Positions 29,660-39,784 of a stretch of 64,000 nt of DNA are shown piece by piece. This DNA comes from an uncultured Bryobacteraceae bacterium. GTDB lineage: Bacteria > Acidobacteriota > Terriglobia > Bryobacterales > Bryobacteraceae. The first letter of the stretch is position 1. Each line of letters opens with the position of its first letter. The stretch covers positions 1 to 64,000 of the forward strand of contig CAKZUE010000036.1 in NCBI GenBank assembly GCA_937920635.1. The letters run 5' to 3'. The notes under the pieces are model-generated. The model was not told the origin of the DNA, did not search any database, and saw only the letters and a program-made list of their open reading frames with translations. The position numbers were made by a program, and so were the translations under genes.

Positions 29660-31666
29660 ATGCCGGCTGAACTGCCCCAACCGTCCTCCATTTTGGATTC
29701 CGGCGAAGCCTCGCTGTTCGACGTCCGCTCCCGCGCGCCCGGACCGCAGGGGCGTCTGCCCTACACGCCGGAGATGCTGCGCCAGCGGCCTTCCGGCGAC
29801 CTCTACGGCTGGACCATGAACGCCGCCATGGGCTGGGAGCCCGCACGCATGGACGCGGCGGAAGTCCTGATCCTGTCCACCCACGGCGGACTGCGCGCGC
29901 CGGACGGCTCGCCCATCGCCCTCGGCTACCACACCGGCCACTGGGAGGTCAGCCTCCAGGTGGAGGCCGCCGCGCGCGAGCTGAAACAATTAGGGGCCAT
30001 TCCGTTTGCGGCCTATTGTTCCGATCCCTGCGACGGCCGCTCGCAGGGCACGCCGGCGATGTTCGATTCGCTCCCCTACCGCAACGACGCCGCGGCGGTG
30101 TTCCGCCGCCTGATCCGCTCGCTGCCCAACCGCGCGGCGGTTGTCGGCGTGGCCACCTGCGACAAGGGGCTGCCCGCAATGATGATGGCGCTGGCCGCGC
30201 AGCGGGAGCTGGCCTCCGTGCTCGTGCCCGGAGGCGTCACTCTGCTGCCCGAACAGGGCGAGGACACCGCCGTAGTGCAGTCTATCGGCGCGCGCTTCGC
30301 GCGCGGGGAAATCACGCTGGAATACGCGCAGGAGGTGGGCTGCCGCGCCTGCGCCTCGCCCGGCGGAGGCTGCCAGTTCATGGGCACGGCGGCCACCTCG
30401 CAGGTGGTGGCCGAAGCGCTGGGAATGGCGCTGCCGCACTCGGCCCTGTCGCCTTCCGGCCACCCCATCTGGCTCGATCTGGCGCGCCGCTCCGCCCGCG
30501 CGGCGTTGCGCCTGCACGCCGCCGGCATCGCCATGGCGAAGATCCTCACGCCGGAGGCGCTCGAAAACGCCATGATCCTGCACGCCGCTTGCGGCGGCTC
30601 GATGAACCTGATCCTTCACCTCGCCGCCGCCGCTTTTCACGCCGGATTGCGGCGGCCTTCCGTCGAGGACTGGGCGCGCGTCAACCGCAGCGTGCCGCGG
30701 CTGGTGGACGCGCTGCCCAACGGCCCGCGCAATTTCGCCACCGTGCAGGTCTTCCTCGCCGGAGGCGTGCCCGAGGTCATGCTGCACCTGCGCCGCGCAG
30801 GACTGCTGCACACACGGGCGCTCACCTGCACCGGGCTCACGCTCGGCGAGAACCTCGACTGGTGGGAGCAGAGCGAGCGCCGCGCCGCCCTGCGCCGCCG
30901 CCTGCGCGAGGCTGACGGCATCGATCCGGACGATGTCATCTTCAGCCCTGAAGCCGCGCGCGCCCGCGGCATCACCTCCACGGTGTGTTTCCCCACGGGC
31001 AACCTTGCGCCGGAAGGCAGCGTGGTGAAGGCCACCTCCATCGACCCATCGGTGGTTGGCGAAGACGGCGTCTACCGCAAGCGCGGCCCCGCCCGCGTGT
31101 TCACCTCCGAGCCTGCCGCCATCGCCGCCATCAAGGAAGGCCGCATCCGCGAGGGCGACATCCTCGTGCTGGCGGGCCGCGGCCCCATGGGCTCCGGCAT
31201 GGAGGAGACCTACCAGCTCACCTCGGCGCTCAAATACCTGCCCTTCGGCAAGCATGTGGCGCTGATCACCGACGCGCGCTTCAGCGGCGTCTCCACCGGC
31301 GCCTGCATCGGCCATGTCTCGCCGGAAGCCCTCGCCGGCGGCCCCATCGGCAGGCTGCGCGACGGCGATGTGATCGAAATCGTGATTGACCGCAACCGGC
31401 TGGAAGGTTCGATCCACGCCGTGGGCGTGGATCTGGACTCGCGCGAGCCGCATCCGGATCTGGCGCCCGATCCGCTGCTGCCGGAAGAAACGCGCCTCTG
31501 GGCTGCGCTCCAGCAGGCCAGCGGCGGCTCCTGGGGCGGCTGCGTCTACGACGTGGACCGCATCATCGAACTGCTGGAAGCAGGCCGCCGCGCGCTCGAC
31601 GCCTCGCCCGGCGCCGAGATCAGTTCACCGCCCCGCCGGCCTGCATCTTCCGGTCAAACTCCATGA
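29660..31666 (+). CDS. yjhG: D-xylonate dehydratase (YjhG/YagF family, IlvD/Edd superfamily)
   Basis: The 668-residue protein follows E. coli YjhG along its whole length: [43 protein letters not shown] and [12 protein letters not shown]. Cysteines in SDPCDGR, TCDKG and [10 protein letters not shown] fit the Fe-S site of the superfamily. YjhG dehydrates D-xylonate to 2-keto-3-deoxy-xylonate in oxidative xylose catabolism. A tail of about 20 residues ([15 protein letters not shown]) exceeds the family length, and its coding region overlaps the opposite-strand gene by 47 nt. No xylose dehydrogenase is adjacent. Other sugar-acid substrates remain possible. Confidence 0.88.
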   Translation: MPAELPQPSSILDSGEASLFDVRSRAPGPQGRLPYTPEMLRQRPSGDLYGWTMNAAMGWEPARMDAAEVLILSTHGGLRAPDGSPIALGYHTGHWEVSLQVEAAARELKQLGAIPFAAYCSDPCDGRSQGTPAMFDSLPYRNDAAAVFRRLIRSLPNRAAVVGVATCDKGLPAMMMALAAQRELASVLVPGGVTLLPEQGEDTAVVQSIGARFARGEITLEYAQEVGCRACASPGGGCQFMGTAATSQVVAEALGMALPHSALSPSGHPIWLDLARRSARAALRLHAAGIAMAKILTPEALENAMILHAACGGSMNLILHLAAAAFHAGLRRPSVEDWARVNRSVPRLVDALPNGPRNFATVQVFLAGGVPEVMLHLRRAGLLHTRALTCTGLTLGENLDWWEQSERRAALRRRLREADGIDPDDVIFSPEAARARGITSTVCFPTGNLAPEGSVVKATSIDPSVVGEDGVYRKRGPARVFTSEPAAIAAIKEGRIREGDILVLAGRGPMGSGMEETYQLTSALKYLPFGKHVALITDARFSGVSTGACIGHVSPEALAGGPIGRLRDGDVIEIVIDRNRLEGSIHAVGVDLDSREPHPDLAPDPLLPEETRLWAALQQASGGSWGGCVYDVDRIIELLEAGRRALDASPGAEISSPPRRPASSGQTP

Positions 31667-32099
31667 AACAGCGGCCCCAGTACAGGGTGTCCTTCCGCCC
31701 GTAGCGGCTGCACAGCAGATACAGACGGCCGAGCAGCTCAGTGGATTCCACCGTCTCCAGGCCCTCGAATTCCTGCGCGCCCGGCTTGGGCAGGGCCCTC
31801 TCTTCTTCCTCGAGCAGCCAGTAGGTGTCCAGCAGTTCGAAGATGTGCGCCTGCGCCTCCAGCGCCGGATCGTTCTGCCCCGATTCTTCCAGCGCCAGCG
31901 CCACCTTCACCCACGTCAGGATGCAGAGCAGCGCCAGCGCGCGCACGTCCTCGTCCTCCACCGGGAAGCCGTCCACGATTTCGAAGACGCGGCCGAAGGC
32001 GTCATTGGCCCCGTCGGCGTCTCCCGCCGCCAGTGCGGTGTCGCAGCGGATCCAGCACTGGCGGATCTCTTCGGCGCAGGCGCGCATCGCAGTCGTCAT
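31620..32099 (-). CDS. Hypothetical acidic helical protein
   Basis: I do not recognise this 159-residue protein. It is acidic, predicted mostly helical (for example [20 protein letters not shown]), has no signal peptide, and contains several Cys and Trp. A TATAGT box (about 32132-32137 on the minus strand) and a GGGGAGAG ribosome binding site directly before the ATG support it as a real gene. Its 3' end overlaps the xylonate dehydratase gene by 47 nt. It is divergent from the S46 peptidase. Confidence 0.65.
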   Translation of the reverse strand: MTTAMRACAEEIRQCWIRCDTALAAGDADGANDAFGRVFEIVDGFPVEDEDVRALALLCILTWVKVALALEESGQNDPALEAQAHIFELLDTYWLLEEEERALPKPGAQEFEGLETVESTELLGRLYLLCSRYGRKDTLYWGRCFMEFDRKMQAGGAVN

Positions 32100-32178
32100 C
32101 TCTCCCCTGCCCTCCTTCGGGCGCCTTCACTATATGCTGAAAGCACGCCGTTGTACAACCGGACGCCAAGGTGATCTC

Positions 32179-34275
32179 ATGTTGCGCCAATCCCTGATTA
32201 CATGCTTCGCTGCTACGCTTCTCGCGGCCGCGCCCCTGGCCGGCGTCGAAGGCAAATGGACGCCCCGCCAGGTGCTCGAACTGGACCCCGCCTGGCTCAA
32301 AGAACTGGGCCTGCAACTGCCGCCCGAGAAGCTCTGGGATCCGGCGCGCGGCGCCGGGCTTCTCGCCGCCGCCGTCAACATCGGCGGCTGTTCGGCAGGC
32401 TTCGTGTCGGAGACGGGCCTGATCCTGACCAACCACCACTGCCTTTTCGGCGTCCTTCAGGAGCACAGCACGCCCGGGCGCGACCTGATGACCCACGGCT
32501 TTCTCGCGCGCACTTCCCAGGAAGAGCTGCGCAGCCGCACCACGCGCGTCACCGTGCCGCGCCGCTTCACCGATGTCACCCGGGCGGTGCAGGATGCCGT
32601 GCCCGCGGGCGCAACGGACTTCGCCCGCTGGGAGGCGATCGAGAAGAAACAGAAGGAACTGGTGGCCGAGTGCGAACGGCAGCCCGGCGCGCGGTGCCGC
32701 GTCGCCGTGTTCGACGGCGGCGTCGAGTATGTCCTGATCGAAAGTTTCGAGCTCGACGACGTGCGCCTGGTTTACGCGCCGCCGCGCGCCATCGGCGAGT
32801 ACGGAGGCGAGATCGACAACTGGATGTGGCCGCGCCACACGGGCGATTTCGCCGTCGCCCGAGCCTACCGGGACGGCAGGCCCTACCGGCCCGAGTTCTG
32901 GTTCCCGATTTCGCGCGCGGGCGTGAAGCCGGGCGACTTCGTGATGGTGCTCGGCTACCCCGGCCGCACCGTGCGCTCGCTGACGGCTGCCGAGATGGCG
33001 TTGCAGCGGGACGGTTTTTTCGCTCTGCGCGCGCGCATCTACGGCGAATGGATCCGCCTGCTGGAGGAATCCGCCAAGGACTCGCGGGAAGGCGCGATCG
33101 CCGTGGCCGGCACGCTGAAAAGCCTGAACAACGTGGTGAAGAACGCGCAAGGGCAACTGGCCGGGCTGGCCCGCGGCCGCATCATCGAGAAGCAGGAACA
33201 GGCGGAGAGGGAAGTCCTCGCGTGGGCCGCGCAGCGTCCGGAATGGAAATCCGCGATCGAAGCGCGGCGCGAACTCGACGAGCGCGCCGCCCGCCGCCGC
33301 GCCGCCGCGCTGCGGGACTTCCTGCTCCAATCGGTTCCCAACGGCCCCGTGGCGCTGCGCCACGCCGCGCAGCTCGTCCGTCTGGCCGCTGAACGCGCCA
33401 GGCCCGACATGGAGCGCGAGGCCGAATACATGGAGCGGCAGTGGCCTCAGTTGAAGGCGCGGCTCGAGCGCGACCAGAAGAGCTTCCACCGGCCCGCCGA
33501 CGAAGCGCTGCTGAAGAGCTGGCTGCGCCACGCGCTTTCGCTGCCTGACGGCGCGCGCATTCAGGCCGTGGACGCGCGCTTCCGCGCGGGTTCTCTCGAT
33601 GAGGCCGTGGCGAAGCTGTACACGGGCACGCGCGTGACCGACATCGCCGAGCGGATGAAGATGTTCGGCGAGACCCTCGATCAGCTCCGCGCGCGGCGGG
33701 ATCCCATGCTCGACTTCGCGCTGGCGCTGGAGCCGGAACTGCGCGCCTTCGACCGCGCCCGCCGCGAGCAGGAAGGCGCCGAGAGCCGCCTGCGTCCGGC
33801 GTGGCGCCGCGCCGTCATGGCCCACGCGGGCAAGCCCGTCGCGCCCGACGCCAACGGCACGCTGCGCGTGTCCTTCGCTCACGTCAAGGGCTATTCGCCC
33901 CGCGAGGCGGTTGAGTACCTGCCGCAGACGACGCTGGCCGGCATGATCGAGAAACACACGGGCGAAGAGCCGTTCGCGCTGCCGCAGGCGCTGCTCGACG
34001 CGGCTGCGAAGGCCGATCCCGCGCAGGTGCCGCTGAATTTCCTCTCCGACGCCGACACCACCGGCGGAAATTCCGGCAGCCCCACGGTGAACGGGCGCGG
34101 CGAGCTCGTCGGCCTGAATTTCGACCGCGTCTGGGAAAACGTGGCCAACGATTTCGGCTACAACCCGGCCATCGCCCGCAACGTCAACGTCGATATCCGA
34201 TTCTTTCTGTGGCTGCTCGAGCACGACGGCGGCGCCGCCGGGCTGCTGCGCGAGCTCGGCGTGCGGGGCGAATAG
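32179..34275 (+). CDS. S46 family dipeptidyl-peptidase (DPP11-like)
   Basis: This secreted serine peptidase of 698 residues removes dipeptides from oligopeptide N-termini in the periplasm. It has a signal peptide (about 1-22, ending near PLAGVEG), the catalytic histidine region LTNHHC (His86/87) and the catalytic serine region GGNSGSPTVNG (Ser632). In characterised relatives the residue in the FDxxWE motif sets specificity: Gly in DPP7, Arg in DPP11. Here it is Arg650 (NFDRVWENV), which predicts preference for Asp/Glu at P1. The ATG at 32179 follows AAGGTGAT. Confidence 0.9.
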   Translation: MLRQSLITCFAATLLAAAPLAGVEGKWTPRQVLELDPAWLKELGLQLPPEKLWDPARGAGLLAAAVNIGGCSAGFVSETGLILTNHHCLFGVLQEHSTPGRDLMTHGFLARTSQEELRSRTTRVTVPRRFTDVTRAVQDAVPAGATDFARWEAIEKKQKELVAECERQPGARCRVAVFDGGVEYVLIESFELDDVRLVYAPPRAIGEYGGEIDNWMWPRHTGDFAVARAYRDGRPYRPEFWFPISRAGVKPGDFVMVLGYPGRTVRSLTAAEMALQRDGFFALRARIYGEWIRLLEESAKDSREGAIAVAGTLKSLNNVVKNAQGQLAGLARGRIIEKQEQAEREVLAWAAQRPEWKSAIEARRELDERAARRRAAALRDFLLQSVPNGPVALRHAAQLVRLAAERARPDMEREAEYMERQWPQLKARLERDQKSFHRPADEALLKSWLRHALSLPDGARIQAVDARFRAGSLDEAVAKLYTGTRVTDIAERMKMFGETLDQLRARRDPMLDFALALEPELRAFDRARREQEGAESRLRPAWRRAVMAHAGKPVAPDANGTLRVSFAHVKGYSPREAVEYLPQTTLAGMIEKHTGEEPFALPQALLDAAAKADPAQVPLNFLSDADTTGGNSGSPTVNGRGELVGLNFDRVWENVANDFGYNPAIARNVNVDIRFFLWLLEHDGGAAGLLRELGVRGE

Positions 34276-34318
34276 AAGCCCCGGTGTGATAGCTTCGTAA
34301 GCGACAGGGATGCACGCC

Positions 34319-35179
34319 ATGAATCGACGCACCGTTTTGCAGACGGGAGCGGGGCTGGCGGTTTTCGGCTCCTTTCCTCATTCGCTTTTCGCCTCGGCCG
34401 CGGAGAAACGCGCCTCCGATGTGATTGAACTCGGCCCAAAGAAGATCCGCGTCAGCCGCCTGGCCGTGGGCTCCGGCACCAATGGCGTGGGCGGCGCTTC
34501 CAACCAGACGCGCAAGCTCGGCCTCGGCGGTCTGGCTGACATGTTCCGCGCCGCATACGACCAGGGCGTCTTTTTCTGGGACTCGGCCGACCAGTACGGC
34601 ACGCACCCGCACGTCAAAGAGGCTCTGAAGCGCGTGCCGCGGGACAAGGTTGTGATCCTGACCAAGACGCACGCCTCGACGGAAAAAGAGATGCGCGCCG
34701 ACATCGACCGCTTCCGGCGGGAACTGGGCACGGACTATATCGACATCCTGCTGCTGCACTGCATGATGGACGGCGGCTGGCCGCAGCGCAAGCGCGGCGC
34801 GATGGAATACATCTCCGAGCTTCAGTCCAAAGGCATTGTGCGCACCAGGGGCGTGAGCTGCCACACGATGGCCGCGCTGCGCGCGGCTGCCGCCAGCCCG
34901 TGGGTGGAGGTGGACCTGGCGCGCTTCAACCCAACGGGCGTGCAGATGGATGCTTCGCCCGCCGAAGTGCTGCCGGTGCTCAAGCAGATGAAAGCCGCAG
35001 GGAAGGGCATTATCGGGATGAAGATTTTCGGCGCAGGCTCGCTGCGCCGCCGCGCCGATGAGTGTCTCCAGTACGCCCTGGCTCACGACGTGATCGATTG
35101 CTTCACCATCGGCCACGAAAGCATCGCCGAGCTGAACGACACCATCCGCCGCATCCCGGCGGCGAGCCGCCGCGGATGA
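34319..35179 (+). CDS. Aldo/keto reductase with Tat signal
   Basis: The 286-residue protein starts MNRRTVLQTG, a twin-arginine-type leader ending near LFASAAE, so export to the periplasm is likely. The AKR barrel shows Asp/Tyr in FFWDSADQYG, Lys in VILTKTH and His in ILLLHCMM, the usual catalytic tetrad. Substrate is unknown. I chose the ATG at 34319 because AGGG gives good spacing; the ATG at 34310 directly abuts it. A second exported AKR is at 38216-39136. Confidence 0.85.
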   Translation: MNRRTVLQTGAGLAVFGSFPHSLFASAAEKRASDVIELGPKKIRVSRLAVGSGTNGVGGASNQTRKLGLGGLADMFRAAYDQGVFFWDSADQYGTHPHVKEALKRVPRDKVVILTKTHASTEKEMRADIDRFRRELGTDYIDILLLHCMMDGGWPQRKRGAMEYISELQSKGIVRTRGVSCHTMAALRAAAASPWVEVDLARFNPTGVQMDASPAEVLPVLKQMKAAGKGIIGMKIFGAGSLRRRADECLQYALAHDVIDCFTIGHESIAELNDTIRRIPAASRRG

Positions 35180-35253
35180 GATGCCGGGCTTGCGGCGTGC
35201 GCACGGGCTGGCATCTTGGATAAGCTGGTTCGCGAAGTGACGAGGAATTGCCC

Positions 35254-36378
35254 ATGATCGTCGGCGTCCTGAAAGAAACCATCCCTGGCGAACGCCGCGT
35301 AGCGCTGGTTCCGCTGGTTGTGCCCCAGCTCGTCTCCAAAGGCTTCGAAGTGCTTGTCGAGGCGGGCGCGGGCGCGGCGGCGGGATTCACGGACCAGGAG
35401 TTCGCGGCGAAAGGCGCGAAGATCGCGGCCACGCGCGAGGAGGTGATTCAGGCGGCGGACGTGTTGGCGCGCGTCCGCGCCGACGCCGCCGGTCTGCGCG
35501 CGGGGCAGACCGTGATCGGCTTTTTCGATCCGTTGTCGGAACCGCAGCGGGCGCGCGAGTTCGCCTCCGCCGGCGTCTCGGCCTTCGCCATGGAGCTGAT
35601 GCCGCGCATCACCCGCGCGCAGAGCATGGACGCGCTGTCGTCCATGGCCACCGTGGCCGGATACAAGGCGGTGATCCTGGCCGCCAATTCCCTGCCCCGC
35701 CTGTTTCCCATGCTGATGACCGCCGCGGGCACCATCGCCCCGGCCAAGGTGTTCATCGTGGGCGTGGGCGTCGCCGGGTTGCAGGCCATCGCCACCGCGC
35801 GCCGCCTCGGCGCCGTGGTCAGCGCTTATGACGTGCGCCCGGCGGTGAAGGAACAGGTGCTGAGCCTCGGCGCCAAGTTCGTCGAGCTGCCGCTGGAAGC
35901 CGGCGAGGCCGAGGACAAGGGCGGCTACGCGCGGGCCATGGATGAGACGTTCTATCAGCGGCAGCGCGAGTTGATGAAGCGCGTTGTCGCCGAGAGCGAC
36001 GTCGTCATCACCACCGCCGCCGTGCCCGGCAAGAAGGCGCCCGTGCTCGTCACGGAGGACATGGTGCAGGGCATGGCGCCGGGTTCGGTGATTGTCGACC
36101 TGGCGATCGAGCGCGGGGGCAACTGCGAGATCACCGTTGCGGGCGAAGTGGTGGTGCGGCACGGCGTGACCCTCATCGGCCTGCTGAATCTGCCGTCGAC
36201 TGCGCCCTATCACGCCAGCCAGATGTACGCGCGCAACGTCGTCAATTTCCTGCTTCACATCGCCGGCAAGGGCGCGATCGATTTTTCGGGCGAAGACGAG
36301 ATCCTGCGCGAGACGCTTGTCGCCCACGATGGCCGCGTCGTCCACCCGCGCGTGAAAGAACTGCTGGGAGAAGCCTGA
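35254..36378 (+). CDS. pntAA: NAD(P) transhydrogenase, alpha subunit part 1 (NAD-binding domain)
   Basis: This is the soluble dI domain of proton-translocating transhydrogenase, which moves hydride between NADH and NADP+. The 374-residue protein begins MIVGVLKETIPGERRVALVP and has the Rossmann motif VGVGVAGLQAIATARRLGA with YDVRPAVKEQ. It is homologous to alanine dehydrogenase, but the two membrane-subunit genes that follow settle the assignment. CGAGGAA precedes the ATG. Its stop overlaps the pntAB ATG (TGATG). Confidence 0.95.
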   Translation: MIVGVLKETIPGERRVALVPLVVPQLVSKGFEVLVEAGAGAAAGFTDQEFAAKGAKIAATREEVIQAADVLARVRADAAGLRAGQTVIGFFDPLSEPQRAREFASAGVSAFAMELMPRITRAQSMDALSSMATVAGYKAVILAANSLPRLFPMLMTAAGTIAPAKVFIVGVGVAGLQAIATARRLGAVVSAYDVRPAVKEQVLSLGAKFVELPLEAGEAEDKGGYARAMDETFYQRQRELMKRVVAESDVVITTAAVPGKKAPVLVTEDMVQGMAPGSVIVDLAIERGGNCEITVAGEVVVRHGVTLIGLLNLPSTAPYHASQMYARNVVNFLLHIAGKGAIDFSGEDEILRETLVAHDGRVVHPRVKELLGEA

Positions 36379-36656
36379 TGGAACTGTTCGTCACCACACT
36401 CACCATCTTTGTGCTGGCCATCTTCGTCGGTTTCGAAGTCATCACCAAGGTGCCGCCGACGCTGCACACGCCGCTGATGTCCGGCTCGAACGCCATCAGC
36501 GGCATCACGCTGGTCGGCGCGGTGCTCTCCGCCGGCACGCAGCACACCACGCTGACCACCGTGCTCGGCTTCCTCGCCGTCGTTTTCGCCACCATCAACG
36601 TGGTGGGCGGGTTCCTGGTCACGCACCGCATGCTCGGAATGTTCAAACGGAAGTAG
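36378..36656 (+). CDS. pntAB: NAD(P) transhydrogenase, alpha subunit part 2 (membrane)
   Basis: This 92-residue protein is almost entirely hydrophobic with three membrane helices. It contains FVGFEVITKVPPTLHTPLMS and ISGITLVGA, the conserved start of the transhydrogenase dII domain. It forms the membrane channel together with PntB. The split pntAA/pntAB form is common outside enterobacteria. It overlaps pntAA by 1 nt and lies 3 nt before pntB. Confidence 0.94.
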   Translation: MELFVTTLTIFVLAIFVGFEVITKVPPTLHTPLMSGSNAISGITLVGAVLSAGTQHTTLTTVLGFLAVVFATINVVGGFLVTHRMLGMFKRK

Positions 36657-36659
36657 CCC

Positions 36660-38045
<1,386 letters not shown>

Positions 38046-38215
38046 GCCACAGAGCCGCGCTGCCGCGGCCCTGCCCGTGTTCCGTGCCCCGGGCGAAGCG
38101 GCCGCAGCTACCGAGCCGCGCGGGAGCAGCCCAACGCGCTGCGACCAGGCGGCCCTGACACCGCCGCCACAACCACCGCCCCCGCACCGCCGGGCAGCCC
38201 TGTTTCCGCTCTTCC

Positions 38216-39136
38216 CTACGCGCGGAAGATCGGCTCCCTGCCTTTGGCCAGCGACGCAACCTGTTCCTTCTGCGCGCGGCTCAAAGGACTGAACGAGCTG
38301 CCGATAGACAGGGCGAGATCAAACAGGCTCTTCTCGCCGGGCGGGATGGCTGCCGTGATCTCCTGGGAGAGCGTCCAGCTCAGGGCCAGCCGGGCCTTCT
38401 CCGGCTCGTCGAGCGGCTCGTACCAGCACTTGGAATACTTGCGCCGCTCGCGGGGCAGATCCTTCGGCCAGGTGGTGTGCGCCAGTCCTTTCAGCGCCAG
38501 CCGGGCGATCTTCTTCTCCTTCGCCTTCTCGAGCATCTGCGGACCGAACTGTCCCTCGTGCCAGCAGACGAAATTCACGGGGAACAGGATGGAATCGACC
38601 GGAAATTTCTCCATCAGCGCCAGAGCCGCTTCGGCGTGATGCGCGGAAAAGCCGAGGAAGCGCGCCTTGCCTTCCTTCTTCATGCGCAGGAAGAACTCAG
38701 CCGCTCCGCCCGGCGCGAGAATTTTCTCCACGTCCTCCATCGAGGAGACGGCGTGGAACTGATACAGGTCGAAGTAGTCCGTCCGCAGGCGCCGCAGGGA
38801 CTGCTCGAACTCCCGGCGCGCCCCCTCAGCATCGCGGCGCGTGGTCTTGCAGGCGAGAAACGCGTTCCTGCGGTACGGCTCGAGCGCCGGACCGAGCTTG
38901 ATCTCGGCTTCCCCATCGCCGTAAGACGGGGCCACGTCATAGTAGTTCACGCCGCGGTCCCAGGCGGCAGCCACGATGCGGTTGGCTTCCTGCTGTTCGT
39001 ACCCCATCACGACAATGCCGCCGAAGCCGATGATGGACAGCTCGATGCCGTCTTTGAAAGCGCGCCGGGGCAGCGGCGCGGAAGATGCCGATATCGATGT
39101 CGCGGCCGTAGCCGCTACAAAAGTTCGCCGGTCCAT
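38216..39136 (-). CDS. Aldo/keto reductase with Tat-like signal
   Basis: The 306-residue protein starts MDRRTFVAATAATSISA, a twin-arginine-like leader. Catalytic residues are visible in NYYDVAPSYG (Asp, Tyr), LACKTTRR (Lys) and LYQFHAVSS (His). It also has FSAHHAEAALALMEKF and the late SWTLSQEITAAIPPGEKS typical of the family. I set the start at the ATG at 39136, since a TATAGT box ends 6 nt before it, giving a leaderless mRNA. Upstream in-frame ATGs would lie in or before that promoter. Confidence 0.87.
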   Translation of the reverse strand: MDRRTFVAATAATSISASSAPLPRRAFKDGIELSIIGFGGIVVMGYEQQEANRIVAAAWDRGVNYYDVAPSYGDGEAEIKLGPALEPYRRNAFLACKTTRRDAEGARREFEQSLRRLRTDYFDLYQFHAVSSMEDVEKILAPGGAAEFFLRMKKEGKARFLGFSAHHAEAALALMEKFPVDSILFPVNFVCWHEGQFGPQMLEKAKEKKIARLALKGLAHTTWPKDLPRERRKYSKCWYEPLDEPEKARLALSWTLSQEITAAIPPGEKSLFDLALSIGSSFSPLSRAQKEQVASLAKGREPIFRA

Positions 39137-39142
39137 GGTTCC

Positions 39143-39148
39143 ACTATA
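39143..39148 (-). promoter_or_regulatory. -10 box of the second aldo/keto reductase (leaderless arrangement)
   Basis: TATAGT on the minus strand is followed by GGAACC and then ATG, so the expected transcription start coincides with the start codon. A TTGCTT at 39165-39170 could serve as -35 with 16-nt spacing. Confidence 0.55.
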
Positions 39149-39223
39149 GGGCAATGGCGGGCGGAAGCAAGCCCCCGGGCCTGGCGCGCTTTGCAGCGTG
39201 AATAGGGCAGGCCATGAAAACGA

Positions 39224-39251
39224 ATGGCCGCCCGCGCGGGCGGGCGGCCAT
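39224..39251 (-). terminator. Intrinsic terminator of rpmB-rpmG
   Basis: A perfect 11-bp stem (ATGGCCGCCCG with CGGGCGGCCAT) encloses a 6-nt loop and is followed on the minus strand by TCGTTTTC. It lies 27 nt after the rpmG stop and before the next minus-strand promoter. Confidence 0.75.
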
Positions 39252-39277
39252 GACAATCCCTCAAGGAGATGTTTGAA

Positions 39278-39433
39278 TCAGATCTTGGCTTCTTTGTATT
39301 CGACGTGCTTGCGGATCTTCGGATCGTACTTCTTCAGCACCATCTTCTCGGTCTTCGCCTTGGGATTCTTGGTGGTGGTGTAGAAGTGGCCGGTGCCGGC
39401 CGAGGATACCAGTTTGACGGTGATGCGCGGCAT
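39278..39433 (-). CDS. rpmG: 50S ribosomal protein L33
   Basis: This 51-residue protein reads [18 protein letters not shown], then [20 protein letters not shown] and ends EYKEAKI, a clear L33 of the zinc-free (cysteine-less) type. An AGGAGGTTTTC ribosome binding site precedes the ATG. It starts 9 nt after the rpmB stop and shares its promoter and terminator. Confidence 0.95.
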   Translation of the reverse strand: MPRITVKLVSSAGTGHFYTTTKNPKAKTEKMVLKKYDPKIRKHVEYKEAKI

Positions 39434-39442
39434 GAAAACCTC

Positions 39443-39679
39443 CTAGAACCGGACGCCCTTCTGCTTCAGCTCCGCCAGCACGGCGTCGATGCCCTTCTTG
39501 TCGATGATGCGCAGGGCGCGCGCGCTGAGGCGGAGCCGCACAAAGCGCTTCAGCTGCGGGGACCAGAGCCGCTTGGTGTGCAGGTTCGGTTCAAAGACGC
39601 GCTTGGCGCGGTTGTTGGCGTGCGAAACCCTGTTGCCGCTCGCGGGCTTCTTTCCAGTCACAGGGCAATATTTCGACAT
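39443..39679 (-). CDS. rpmB: 50S ribosomal protein L28
   Basis: The 78-residue product reads [20 protein letters not shown], followed by [20 protein letters not shown], as in L28. The ATG at 39679 has GGAGAAGCCC upstream; an in-frame upstream ATG at 39733 would precede the ribosome binding site and add a non-conserved leader. The order rpmB-rpmG is common in bacteria. Confidence 0.95.
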   Translation of the reverse strand: MSKYCPVTGKKPASGNRVSHANNRAKRVFEPNLHTKRLWSPQLKRFVRLRLSARALRIIDKKGIDAVLAELKQKGVRF

Positions 39680-39735
39680 GGGCTTCTCCAGAGTGATTCC
39701 GTCGGGAGTGGGGGAGCAGACGATCCCTTCCACTC

Positions 39736-39765
39736 AGTATACAGGCTGCGGCCGCTTTCTGCCAA
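39736..39765 (-). promoter_or_regulatory. Promoter of rpmB-rpmG
   Basis: On the minus strand TTGGCA (39760-39765) and TATACT (39736-39741) are 18 nt apart, each matching the sigma70 consensus at 5 of 6 positions. The predicted leader to the rpmB ATG is about 50 nt. Confidence 0.65.
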
Positions 39766-39784
39766 ATCCGCCGGCGGCGGGCTG

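Noticed and set aside
38046-38215. Possible terminator or gene after pntB
   Set aside because: A 6-bp GCCGCG/CGCGGC repeat occurs at 38054-38069 but without a T-run, and no open frame there is supported.
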